From positions 1 to 17,595 of the forward strand of contig CAZAEQ010000062.1 of NCBI GenBank assembly GCA_964484185.1: a DNA stretch of 17,595 nucleotides, written 5' to 3'. Numbering within the stretch: the first letter of the stretch is position 1; each line of letters starts with the position of its first letter. The translations under genes and the position numbers were made by a program. Positions 1-6,568 of this stretch are shown here, piece after piece. Origin of the DNA: F1-120-MAGs238 sp964484185 (GTDB lineage Bacteria; Planctomycetota; Phycisphaerae; Phycisphaerales; UBA1924). Under the pieces are notes generated by a model. It saw only the letters and a list, made by a program, of their open reading frames with translations, made no database searches and had not been told where the DNA came from.

Positions 1-9
1 GATGCTCGC

Positions 10-414
10 GTGCCAAGCTTCATCGCTCTCAAACTGCAAACACTTCGCCGCAGACGGGTGCTCATCCCTCTCGTTCTGTTCTCCGTCACAGCCTTTTTCT
101 GGATCAGCAGCATCTGGCTGCAGTTCTCCTTCGGGACCGGAGGCAACTACGGAGGGTTCATTGAGAATGGGCGACTCTGCCTATTTCGTGAGCCTGTCCC
201 GTTCCCAGGCTCTCCGTTCTATGTCACCACTACGCTATTCCGTACGATCTACTGGCTGCCCGACTACGTCATGCCCGAAACCATGAGCGATTACAAGACC
301 GAAATCTGCGGCGTACGACTCCCGCTCTGGCCAGCCGTCTTCGGGCTGTTCGCTCTCATCGTGTGGAGGTTTGGAAAAGAGCCGAGTCGCAGCGAAGTAG
401 TCTGCGCTCATTGA
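10..414 (+). CDS. Small two-span membrane protein, unknown function (5' end uncertain)
   Basis: I do not recognise a named family. The 134-residue product starts at a GTG, but the frame is open back to base 1, so the true start may lie outside the window. An arginine-rich stretch at residues 13-16 precedes a hydrophobic segment (about 17-37). An extracytoplasmic-looking stretch with two cysteines (57 and 100) follows, then a second hydrophobic segment (about 104-120) and a short charged tail. Short proteins with this two-span layout are common in planctomycetes and often end in a CxxC zinc ribbon. Here no ribbon is present and the chain stops soon after the second span, so this could be a shortened member. 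The following 360 bp are non-coding. The role is unknown; I infer only inner-membrane location. Confidence 0.6.
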   Translation: MPSFIALKLQTLRRRRVLIPLVLFSVTAFFWISSIWLQFSFGTGGNYGGFIENGRLCLFREPVPFPGSPFYVTTTLFRTIYWLPDYVMPETMSDYKTEICGVRLPLWPAVFGLFALIVWRFGKEPSRSEVVCAH

Positions 415-720
415 GCGTAGAGCGGGCCGGGCCTCCTGTTCTGCTGTTCCACTCTCTACTGTCGCGCAGCGAGTCGCCTCAGGAGACCTCTCGCCGCCTC
501 GGCACGGATCACCTGCAACCACCGCGGCCATCCGACAAAATCGATCCACGCTAAAAGAACCCCGAGCATGAGCGAGCCGGGTTGAGCCCCCAACCTAATC
601 CCACCTCGCATGTCAAGCCCCGCGCGACTCCTCCACATCTTGGACCTGCTCCATTGCTCTGCGTGCTTAGTACCAGGGCCACCCGGCGCTGAGTTCCGTA
701 GGCGATACACTTCGGGTCAC
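415..720. other. Non-coding stretch between the small membrane protein gene and the PHP-ATPase leader
   Basis: I see no convincing gene here. The short open frames on both strands have no ribosome-binding site and no recognisable motif. No tRNA-like arms and no hairpin followed by a T-run were found. It probably holds the 3' end of the upstream transcript and the promoter of the PHP-ATPase gene, but I cannot point to a -35/-10 pair. Confidence 0.4.
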
Positions 721-760
721 GTGGACGGCGTGGCCGATCGCGCTCGGCCGCGCCGTCCAC
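721..760. repeat. 40-bp near-perfect palindrome in the leader of the PHP-ATPase gene
   Basis: The outer arms GTGGACGGCG (721-730) and CGCCGTCCAC (751-760) are exact reverse complements. The next inner arms GGCCGA (732-737) and TCGGCC (744-749) also pair exactly. The pair between them (731/750) is T-G, which would wobble in RNA. The hairpin is therefore a stem of 17 pairs closed by a 6-nt loop, TCGCGC. It ends 17 nt before the ATG at 778. There is no T-run after it, so it is not an intrinsic terminator. It could be a dimeric-repressor operator, an mRNA leader structure or a small mobile repeat. Confidence 0.7.
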
Positions 761-777
761 GCTTACTGGGGCAAAGC

Positions 778-3663
778 ATGAATGATCCACGGGGCTCACT
801 TTGGCGGCAATGGGATTTGCACTTCCACACTCCATGCTCGTACGACTACCAGGGCGGTGGAGTCACGAACAAGGACATTGTGGACAACCTTGTGAGCGCC
901 GGGGTTAGGGTCGTGGCGATCACGGATCACCACCGCGTGGACGTTCCCAGGATTCAGGAGCTCCAGAAATTAGGCAAAGACAAACTGACAGTCCTACCGG
1001 GGATTGAGTTCCGCTCGGATCAAGGAGGCGAACCGATACATTTCATATGCCTGTTCCCGGAATCTTGCGACCTCCCGCATGTCTGGACTCGCCTTGAGGG
1101 AACCCTTGGGCTCACCGCTCAGTCCCTAAAGGAGAAAGGCGGCGACCACAAAGTAAACGTCTCGATAAAGGAAACGGCGATTCTCACGCGAGAACTCGGT
1201 GGACTTGTGACAATTCACGCAGGCGAGAAAACCAACTCGATCGAGAGTATCAAGAACCGAGAGCAGTTCCAACAGCGTATCAAATATGACATTACCAAAG
1301 ACTACGTCGACGTCATGGAAATCGGCCAGTTGAAGGACATTGACGTGCATTTAGGCACGATCTTTAAGATCACAGGTCTGAGTAAGCCATTGATCTTGTG
1401 CTCAGACAACCATGATGCTAAGAACTACACACGGAAGGCCATCAATTGGATTAAGGCAGATCCAACCTTCGCAGGTTTGCGAATGGCGATCCGCCAGCCC
1501 CTAGGCCGCTTTTACATCGGCGCCGTGCCGCCGAGCGACGAGGCCGTGACCAAGAACAAGACCCGCTATATTAAAGGCATTTCCTTCACGACTAAAGAGT
1601 CCATGCCAACCGGGGACAAATGGCTGCAGGGCGAGGTCCCGCTCAATCCTGGGCTCGTTGCAATCATTGGTAACAAGGGAAGTGGAAAGAGTGCGCTAGC
1701 TGATTGCCTCGGCCTGCTCGGCGCATGCGGCACATCAGCTTCCTTCTCGTTTCTTGAGCCAAATCGGTTTTGCAGTCCGAAGTCCGGGCGGGCGCAGCAC
1801 GTCTCCGCAACGCTGAATTGGTACGATGGCGAGCCGCGCACTCTGGTGCTAAACGAAGTCGTCGGCAGTGACGAACCGGAACGAGTAAAATACCTCCCTC
1901 AAAACTTTGTCGAACAAGTTTGCAACGATCTCGCAGCCCCTGGAGGCGGAGAGTTCGAGCAGGAGCTAAAAAAAGTTGTCTTTTCAAAGGTGCCGAAGGC
2001 GGACCAGCTCGACAAACGATCACTCGACGAACTCGTCCAGTACCGAACTCAAGAGATTCGGCGCGAAGCCGAGGCTTTGGCGGCCGGATTGGTTGATCTT
2101 GCCGAGCAAAGAGAGCGGCTAGAGGAGCGTCTGGACCCGTCCGTCAGGTCATCAATAGAAAAACGAATTACGCAGGTAGAAGAGCAGATAAAGAGCCACC
2201 AGGCGACCAAACCTCCAGAGGTTCAGCCACCCGCCCAAGACGCCACGGCCGCCGCGAAAGCGAAGGTGGATCTTGAAGCGCTTGAGAGGCTCCGCAAGGA
2301 GAGGGAGGAGCTTGCCGCGGCGGTCAAGGCTCAGGAAGGCGAGGTGGTCGCGAAGCAGCTCCGCGCGGCACAGGCGGACAAGCTGCTTGAGAAGCTCAAG
2401 AATCTTGAGGCGGAAGTCGATCGCAGGAAAGCGGATTTGGCGCCCGATGTGGCCGCCCTCGATCTCGATGTGGCAACCCTGATTACACTCGGAATTAACA
2501 GGGCACCTGTGACTGCGTTGCGCGACGCTGCGATCTTGGCACGTGATTCAGCGCGAAAGCTCCTAGGTGACCCACTCCCGAACGGACTACGCGCAAAGAG
2601 CACGCATTTGGAAGAGCAAATAAAGGTAGCTCAGTTCCAGCTCGACCGCCCCAATCAGGAGTACCAGGCATATCTAGAAAACCTGTCATCGTGGGACGCG
2701 GCGCTCAAGAAACTAACCGGCGCGCCGGATGACCGCAACTCTCTCCTCGGACTTCGCGCGGAGCTTGACGCGCTGGGCTCTGTCCCAGGCGAAATAGAAG
2801 ATGTAACGACCGGATTGGAACGCGTCTCTGCAGAAATCCATCGACAGCGTGTCGCGGAGGCAAACGTCTATCGGCAGCTGTACCAGCCTGTCCAAAAATT
2901 CGTGGACGGGCACGTTCTGGCAAAGGAGCAGTTGAAGATGGAATTCCGCGTCGACCTGATCGAGGAGGGCTTTGTTGAGACACTGGTTTCGCACATTAAC
3001 CAGCAACGGCTTGGCTCGTTTAGCGGCGCGGCCGAAGGACGCGATCAAGCGGCGAAACTAGCAGCACCCATCGACTGGGCGAGCTGGGAGTCGGTTCAGC
3101 ACTTCCTGCGCGATGTTGTGGATCACCTTCACAACGATAAACGACCGGGCCCGAGGGACTCGGTCTCGCTGAAAAACCAGATCGGAAAGGGTCGCACTGT
3201 TGCCGAGCTGTACGCGTGGCTGTATGGGATAAGCTACGTAAAACCGCGGTACATCCTGAAGTCCGAAGGCAAGGGCTTAGAGCAGCTGTCACCAGGCGAA
3301 CGCGGAACGCTACTGCTCGTGTTCTACCTGCTTGTCGACGACTCTGACCTTCCGCTCATAATCGACCAGCCTGAAGCCAACCTTGACAACCTCACGATCG
3401 CGGACAAGCTTGTAGCCTGCATTCGGGACGCTCGGAGCAGGAGGCAGGTGATCATCGTAACCCACAACCCAAATCTCGCAGTGGTCTGCGACGCCGACCA
3501 GATAGTGCATGCCTCAATGAACATTGCCGACGGACACCACATTACCTACAAGAGCGGCGCACTTGAGGACCCAGACCTAAACGAATTCACCATAAAGGTG
3601 CTGGAGGGCGGGCGGGGACCATTTGACATGCGGGACGATACCTACGCGGTGTGCGATAAATAG
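778..3663 (+). CDS. PHP phosphoesterase fused to SMC/Rad50-like ABC ATPase
   Basis: A 961-residue protein. The first 240 residues form a PHP metal-dependent phosphoesterase domain: DLHFHT with H15 and H17, ITDHH at 48-52, PGIEF with E77, H88, TIHAGE with H147, and CSDNHD with D210 and H212. An ABC ATPase follows: Walker A GNKGSGKSA (298-306), a charged coiled-coil region (about 420-650), signature LSPGE (837-841), Walker B IIDQPE with D863 and E866, and the switch histidine in VTHNP (H896). The family reading is that the PHP part cleaves phosphoester bonds, probably nucleic acid or nucleotide, under ATPase control. The frame opens at 610, but the 56 extra residues cross the palindrome and look random, so I chose ATG 778, preceded by a weak GGGG at 768-771. 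The gene stands alone between long non-coding flanks and uses more A/T-ending codons than its neighbours, suggesting transfer. A defence or DNA-repair role is inference. Confidence 0.88.
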   Translation: MNDPRGSLWRQWDLHFHTPCSYDYQGGGVTNKDIVDNLVSAGVRVVAITDHHRVDVPRIQELQKLGKDKLTVLPGIEFRSDQGGEPIHFICLFPESCDLPHVWTRLEGTLGLTAQSLKEKGGDHKVNVSIKETAILTRELGGLVTIHAGEKTNSIESIKNREQFQQRIKYDITKDYVDVMEIGQLKDIDVHLGTIFKITGLSKPLILCSDNHDAKNYTRKAINWIKADPTFAGLRMAIRQPLGRFYIGAVPPSDEAVTKNKTRYIKGISFTTKESMPTGDKWLQGEVPLNPGLVAIIGNKGSGKSALADCLGLLGACGTSASFSFLEPNRFCSPKSGRAQHVSATLNWYDGEPRTLVLNEVVGSDEPERVKYLPQNFVEQVCNDLAAPGGGEFEQELKKVVFSKVPKADQLDKRSLDELVQYRTQEIRREAEALAAGLVDLAEQRERLEERLDPSVRSSIEKRITQVEEQIKSHQATKPPEVQPPAQDATAAAKAKVDLEALERLRKEREELAAAVKAQEGEVVAKQLRAAQADKLLEKLKNLEAEVDRRKADLAPDVAALDLDVATLITLGINRAPVTALRDAAILARDSARKLLGDPLPNGLRAKSTHLEEQIKVAQFQLDRPNQEYQAYLENLSSWDAALKKLTGAPDDRNSLLGLRAELDALGSVPGEIEDVTTGLERVSAEIHRQRVAEANVYRQLYQPVQKFVDGHVLAKEQLKMEFRVDLIEEGFVETLVSHINQQRLGSFSGAAEGRDQAAKLAAPIDWASWESVQHFLRDVVDHLHNDKRPGPRDSVSLKNQIGKGRTVAELYAWLYGISYVKPRYILKSEGKGLEQLSPGERGTLLLVFYLLVDDSDLPLIIDQPEANLDNLTIADKLVACIRDARSRRQVIIVTHNPNLAVVCDADQIVHASMNIADGHHITYKSGALEDPDLNEFTIKVLEGGRGPFDMRDDTYAVCDK

Positions 3664-3883
3664 CGCCTTCCACGGTGCCGCAATCTACCCCTTTGTAGTA
3701 ACTTATGCTGGCCAGAACGCCCCTAGGTGGAATGTAGCTCCGACCTCGACCCATGATGACCCGCGGACCCCGGGCCCACATGTGGGCAAGTCGCTCCGGC
3801 CCTGGCGCGTCGGCGGCGAATTGGGTAGTTTCCCGCTTGGTGCGTGGTGAACCGCTCCCGTTCGCCGATGAACCGTTCCGGGC
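3664..3883. other. Non-coding stretch after the PHP-ATPase gene
   Basis: No supported gene. The one notable element is an exact 14-bp palindrome, GCCCACATGTGGGC, at 3774-3787. No hairpin with a T-run follows the PHP-ATPase stop, so its transcript end is not visible. Confidence 0.4.
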
Positions 3884-4030
3884 GCGCGGGGCTAAGGAAC
3901 TTACGCGCGGGGCTGAAGAACCTACACGCGGGGCTGAAGAACTTACTCGCTGGGTTAAGCTCCTTACGCGCTGGGCTAAGTTCCTCACGCGCGGGGCTAA
4001 GGAGCTTACGCGCGGGGAAAAACTCCTCAG
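3884..4030. repeat. 21-bp tandem repeat array, six full units plus one degenerate unit
   Basis: Units begin at 3884, 3905, 3926, 3947, 3968 and 3989, each exactly 21 bp, followed by a degraded seventh from 4010. The common start is GCGCGGGGCTAAG, with GCGCTGGG in units 4 and 5. The unit ends CTTAC or close to it. Because 21 is a multiple of three, several frames stay open and give heptapeptide ladders such as RGAKELT, RAGLRNL or APRVSSL. None of these frames has a good start or ribosome site, and one runs into the PHP-ATPase gene. The unit cores occur in both orientations: TAAGCTCCTTA (3956-3966) is the exact reverse complement of TAAGGAGCTTA (3998-4008). The array could therefore fold into hairpins. 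I read it as an intergenic minisatellite. Confidence 0.85.
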
Positions 4031-4551
4031 CTGCGGGGGCAAATCATTTCTTCATGCTCGCAACCTCCCCCATTGCAGTGAGTCCGCGTGTCACTATTCA
4101 CGGACTGTGCCGCCGCTGCGCTTTATCCGCCAGATTTTTACCAGACATTGGCGTTGGCGGCGAAATTGGCGAGGTCAGCGTGAAATCCAGTGCTCGCTTC
4201 CGTCGCGTCCAATCGCACTATTCGCAGCATTGATCCGCCCCGTCGCCATCAGCAACCGTACGGCCGTGCGTATACCGCCATTATTCCAATAATGTTGTTA
4301 AACTGCGCTGGATATACAAACATTGCGACTTTCTCAGGATGTATCAAATAGATCGAAGCACACGCACAAAAGTTGCAACAGTCGCTGACGCATCGCGAAG
4401 AGCCTGCCGAACTAGAACTTGCACGAAGCAATCTCATATCCGCCGCGTGTTGCGATGGGTCATGGGTTGCGCTGTGCCAACAAATCTCCTGCGTCAGCGG
4501 AGTGTCTTCGCGCCGTACTCATTCGTGCGCGTAAACAGGCCCGGCGGGAGT
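4031..4551. other. Non-coding stretch upstream of the FN3-like gene
   Basis: No supported gene. Open frames on both strands here lack ribosome sites and protein-like composition. The part around 4280-4320 is AT-rich relative to its surroundings and could hold a promoter, but I found no -35/-10 pair with acceptable spacing. Confidence 0.35.
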
Positions 4552-4553
4552 AT

Positions 4554-4558
4554 AGGAG
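4554..4558 (+). promoter_or_regulatory. Ribosome-binding site AGGAG
   Basis: AGGAG lies 7 nt before the ATG at 4566. It decides the start of the FN3-like protein against the longer open frame from 4419. Confidence 0.8.
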
Positions 4559-4565
4559 TTTTCAA

Positions 4566-5228
4566 ATGGCAGTTGTTCCGAACAAAGATGTTGAAGCCTT
4601 GCAATTCTTTGAAGACCACTGGGATCAGTGGCAGACAAACGAAGTGGCCCTTGGTATACCGCCCGCGGTTGCGGCTCAGGTAAAGGATGACGCCATCGAT
4701 GCCCGCGCCAAGTTGACCGCTCAGGCGCTTGCCAAGAACGCCGCCAAGTCGGCCACGCTCGACTGGAACGGCGCGATGTCCTCGCTCCGCAGCGCGGGCG
4801 CGACTGCGATCGCGGCGATCCGGGCCAAGGCCGATGCCAGCGCGGACCCCAATGCCGTGTATTCATTGGCGCAGATCCCGCCCCCGGCAGCGGCCACCCC
4901 ACTGCCCCCACCAGCGACACCGACCACATTCTCAAGCGAAATCCAGCCCACCGGTGCGCTGCTGATCAAATGGCGCATGCCATCGGCCCAGCCCGGCAAC
5001 ACGTTCTACCAGGTCGCCCGCAAACTCGCAGGCGAAACCGCGTTCGATATCATCGGCGGCAGCGGCAACAAGACCTTCCTCGATGAGTCGCTCCCATTCG
5101 GCACCGACCGCGTCGAATACCAGGTGACGGCCATTCGCGGCAGCGTCGCAGGCACGCCCTCGAACAGCTTTGTCGTCCAGTTCGGCGTCGGCGGCGAGGG
5201 AGCAACGGCTCTCAAGATTGCGGCGTAA
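4566..5228 (+). CDS. Helical plus fibronectin type III-like protein, unknown function
   Basis: A 220-residue protein with three parts. Residues 1-95 are alanine-rich and predicted helical, with no signal peptide or membrane segment. Residues 103-121 are a proline/alanine linker. Residues 122-207 look like one fibronectin type III or similar beta-sandwich domain (ALLIKW, FYQVARKL, TFLDESLPFGT, VEYQVTAIRGS). The start is secure: AGGAG at 4554-4558 lies 7 nt before ATG 4566, although the frame is open back to 4419. The gene ends 26 bp before a strong terminator and is monocistronic. Proteins with this helical-bundle-plus-FN3 layout are, to my knowledge, common in planctomycetes and without assigned function. 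A binding or scaffold role is inference from the FN3 fold. Without a signal peptide the protein is probably cytoplasmic. Confidence 0.82.
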   Translation: MAVVPNKDVEALQFFEDHWDQWQTNEVALGIPPAVAAQVKDDAIDARAKLTAQALAKNAAKSATLDWNGAMSSLRSAGATAIAAIRAKADASADPNAVYSLAQIPPPAAATPLPPPATPTTFSSEIQPTGALLIKWRMPSAQPGNTFYQVARKLAGETAFDIIGGSGNKTFLDESLPFGTDRVEYQVTAIRGSVAGTPSNSFVVQFGVGGEGATALKIAA

Positions 5229-5254
5229 ATCTCGCCCAATTTATTTATACCCAC

Positions 5255-5287
5255 AACCCCGGCTTCACCGCCGGGGTTTTTCTTTTT
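5255..5287 (+). terminator. Rho-independent terminator after the FN3-like gene
   Basis: The arms AACCCCGGC (5255-5263) and GCCGGGGTT (5270-5278) form a perfect 9-bp stem with the 6-nt loop TTCACC. A T-rich run TTTCTTTTT continues to 5287. It lies 26 bp after the stop codon, in plus orientation. Confidence 0.92.
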
Positions 5288-5303
5288 CGCGAAGCGAGGT
5301 TCT

Positions 5304-5555
5304 GCACCCCTTGCGGGTGCTAGCCAGTAGCCGTGGCGTGGCTCGGCACCCACGGGACGAACGCCCCCACCCCCCACCTTATCTTTTTCTTTTTTCCTTC
5401 GCACCCCTCGCGGGTGCTCGTAATCTTCTCACACCACCAACATCAACTTCGTCACCGAATCACGATCACCCACAAGGGGTGAGGATCAAATCGCCCATCG
5501 CATCCGTGGGTGCAAAGCCACGCCACGGCTACTGGCGATCACCCCAAGGGGTGAA
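5304..5555. repeat. Inverted pair of REP-like modules with short hairpins
   Basis: The left arm 5323-5354 (starts GCCAGTAGCCGTGGCG) and right arm 5505-5536 (ends CCACGGCTACTGGC) are reverse complements over 32 nt with two mismatches. Each is flanked on its outer side by a short hairpin: GCACCC-cttgc-GGGTGC (5304-5320) on the left and the exact palindrome TCACCCCAAGGGGTGA (5539-5554) on the right. Two more hairpins of the same design lie between the arms, at 5401-5417 and 5466-5482. The layout of two modules of about 52 bp in opposite orientation resembles paired REP elements (BIMEs) or a small MITE. No gene is supported inside. The open frame from 5170 crosses all of it and is discounted for that reason. 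Confidence 0.75.
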
Positions 5556-5589
5556 AGGCGCAGATTACCCTCTTCGCACCCGCGATTCC

Positions 5590-5617
5590 TTGCCAAACTC
5601 CAGATATGTGGTACATT
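5590..5617 (+). promoter_or_regulatory. Possible sigma70-type promoter for the PEP-CTERM protein gene
   Basis: TTGCCA (5590-5595) and TACATT (5612-5617) are separated by 16 bp and lie 32 bp before the ATG at 5650. Planctomycete promoter consensus is poorly defined, so this is tentative. Confidence 0.35.
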
Positions 5618-5623
5618 CTCTGT

Positions 5624-5637
5624 GGAGCGTTCGCTCC
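5624..5637 (+). promoter_or_regulatory. Short leader hairpin before the PEP-CTERM protein gene
   Basis: GGAGCG (5624-5629) and CGCTCC (5632-5637) form an exact 14-bp palindrome just downstream of the putative -10. The likely ribosome site AAGGGGA (5639-5645) follows directly. It could be a 5'-UTR hairpin or an operator. Confidence 0.4.
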
Positions 5638-5649
5638 AAAGGGGATCTC

Positions 5650-6483
5650 ATGCGCCAAATCATGTGCGGGATATATGTTGCCGCCCTCACCGCTGCTCTC
5701 ACATCAACCGCCACCGCTGCCTTCACCCGCACGATCATGATCACCGGCTACTGGCCGCCGACCAACGAAATGATCCGGCCGTTCAGTCAGAACATTGCGC
5801 AGAACCCCGGCGGGTGGACCGGCGAGAACTGGGAAGGGCGCGGCTACAACATTGTCTCCTACTTCCCCGAATTCCCCGGCGGGACCATCGCCAATCCGCG
5901 CGGCAACGGCGACTTTGAAGTGGACTATCAGGATGCTTCGGCAGACTTCTGGCGGATCACTGGCGAAGTCAAGCCCTGCGCGATTATCAGCTTCAGCCGC
6001 GGCAGCCCCGGGATCAGATGGGAAATTGAAAGCCGCGCCCGCAAGCTCCCTAATGAGTCCTGGGCCCAGGACTACCTCGCCCCATTCCGCCCCACCGCTG
6101 ACATGCCCATCGGCGCAGAGCCCGATGGCACCATTCGCTACTCCTCGCTCCCGATGCAGCAGATCCGCGATGCCGTTGCGGCCGCGATCCCGCCCATGCT
6201 TCCTTATATAGACACAAGCAACCAGTTCGGCGGCGACTTTGTTTCAGAATTCACAAGCTACCACAGCGCGTGGTACGCCGACCTCCACCGCGACTCAAGT
6301 GATCCGGCCCAGTGCTTCGCGGGTGGCCACATTCACGTGGGCATCGATGCGCCCACATCGGCTGCAATTCTCGCAACCAGAATCACACTGCGGCAATTGA
6401 CGAGCTATCTCGACACAGTCATCCCCGCGCCCAGCAGCCTCGGCGTTCTGTGCGGACTGTTTGTACTTCGCCGGCGGCGGTAA
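5650..6483 (+). CDS. Secreted PEP-CTERM protein with pyroglutamyl-peptidase-like fold
   Basis: A 277-residue protein. Residues 1-23 form a signal peptide ending TATA|AF. The C-terminus is a PEP-CTERM sorting tail of planctomycete style: IPAPSS at 258-263, a hydrophobic stretch, then RRRR at the end. The core resembles the peptidase C15 (pyroglutamyl peptidase I) superfamily: ITGYWPPTNE (31-40) where C15 enzymes have a TGF-P-F motif, a central VKPCAIISFSRGSP (108-120), an IESRA stretch (126-130), GGDFVSEF (194-201) and AGGHIHVG (224-231). In true C15 enzymes the nucleophile sits in an AGxFVCN motif. Here that position appears to be serine (S199), so activity is doubtful or altered. The start at 5650 follows AAGGGGA and opens directly into the signal peptide. 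An exported, surface-sorted protein is well supported; the C15 relation is from motif reading. Confidence 0.8.
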   Translation: MRQIMCGIYVAALTAALTSTATAAFTRTIMITGYWPPTNEMIRPFSQNIAQNPGGWTGENWEGRGYNIVSYFPEFPGGTIANPRGNGDFEVDYQDASADFWRITGEVKPCAIISFSRGSPGIRWEIESRARKLPNESWAQDYLAPFRPTADMPIGAEPDGTIRYSSLPMQQIRDAVAAAIPPMLPYIDTSNQFGGDFVSEFTSYHSAWYADLHRDSSDPAQCFAGGHIHVGIDAPTSAAILATRITLRQLTSYLDTVIPAPSSLGVLCGLFVLRRRR

Positions 6484-6568
6484 GCGGCGAGTGCGGGTGG
6501 TCCTGGGCGGAGGCATTTCGCTTTGCCACAGTGCAACTTCGTGAGTTTGCCACTTCTACCCTCAGCGC

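Noticed and set aside
721..760. Intrinsic terminator
   Set aside because: The stem is strong, but no T-run follows on either strand.
610..777. N-terminal extension of the PHP-ATPase from ATG 610
   Set aside because: The 56 extra residues cross the palindrome and look like translated non-coding DNA. The PHP domain begins right after ATG 778.
3884..4030. CRISPR array
   Set aside because: The 21-bp units are directly adjacent with no unique spacers, and no cas genes are nearby.
3587..4292. Three overlapping open frames (3587-4042 minus, 3753-4292 plus, 3844-4233 plus) that would give heptapeptide-repeat proteins
   Set aside because: They are open mainly because the 21-bp repeat is a multiple of three. 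None has a ribosome site or sensible flanking sequence, and the minus-strand one runs into the PHP-ATPase gene.
4295..4318. Promoter TTGTTA ... TATACA upstream of the FN3-like gene
   Set aside because: The spacing is only 12 bp, too short for a sigma70-type promoter, and it lies about 250 bp from the start codon.
5170..5649. Long N-terminal extension of the PEP-CTERM protein from 5170
   Set aside because: It would run through the end of the FN3-like gene, its terminator and the REP-like repeats. A signal peptide starts exactly at ATG 5650.
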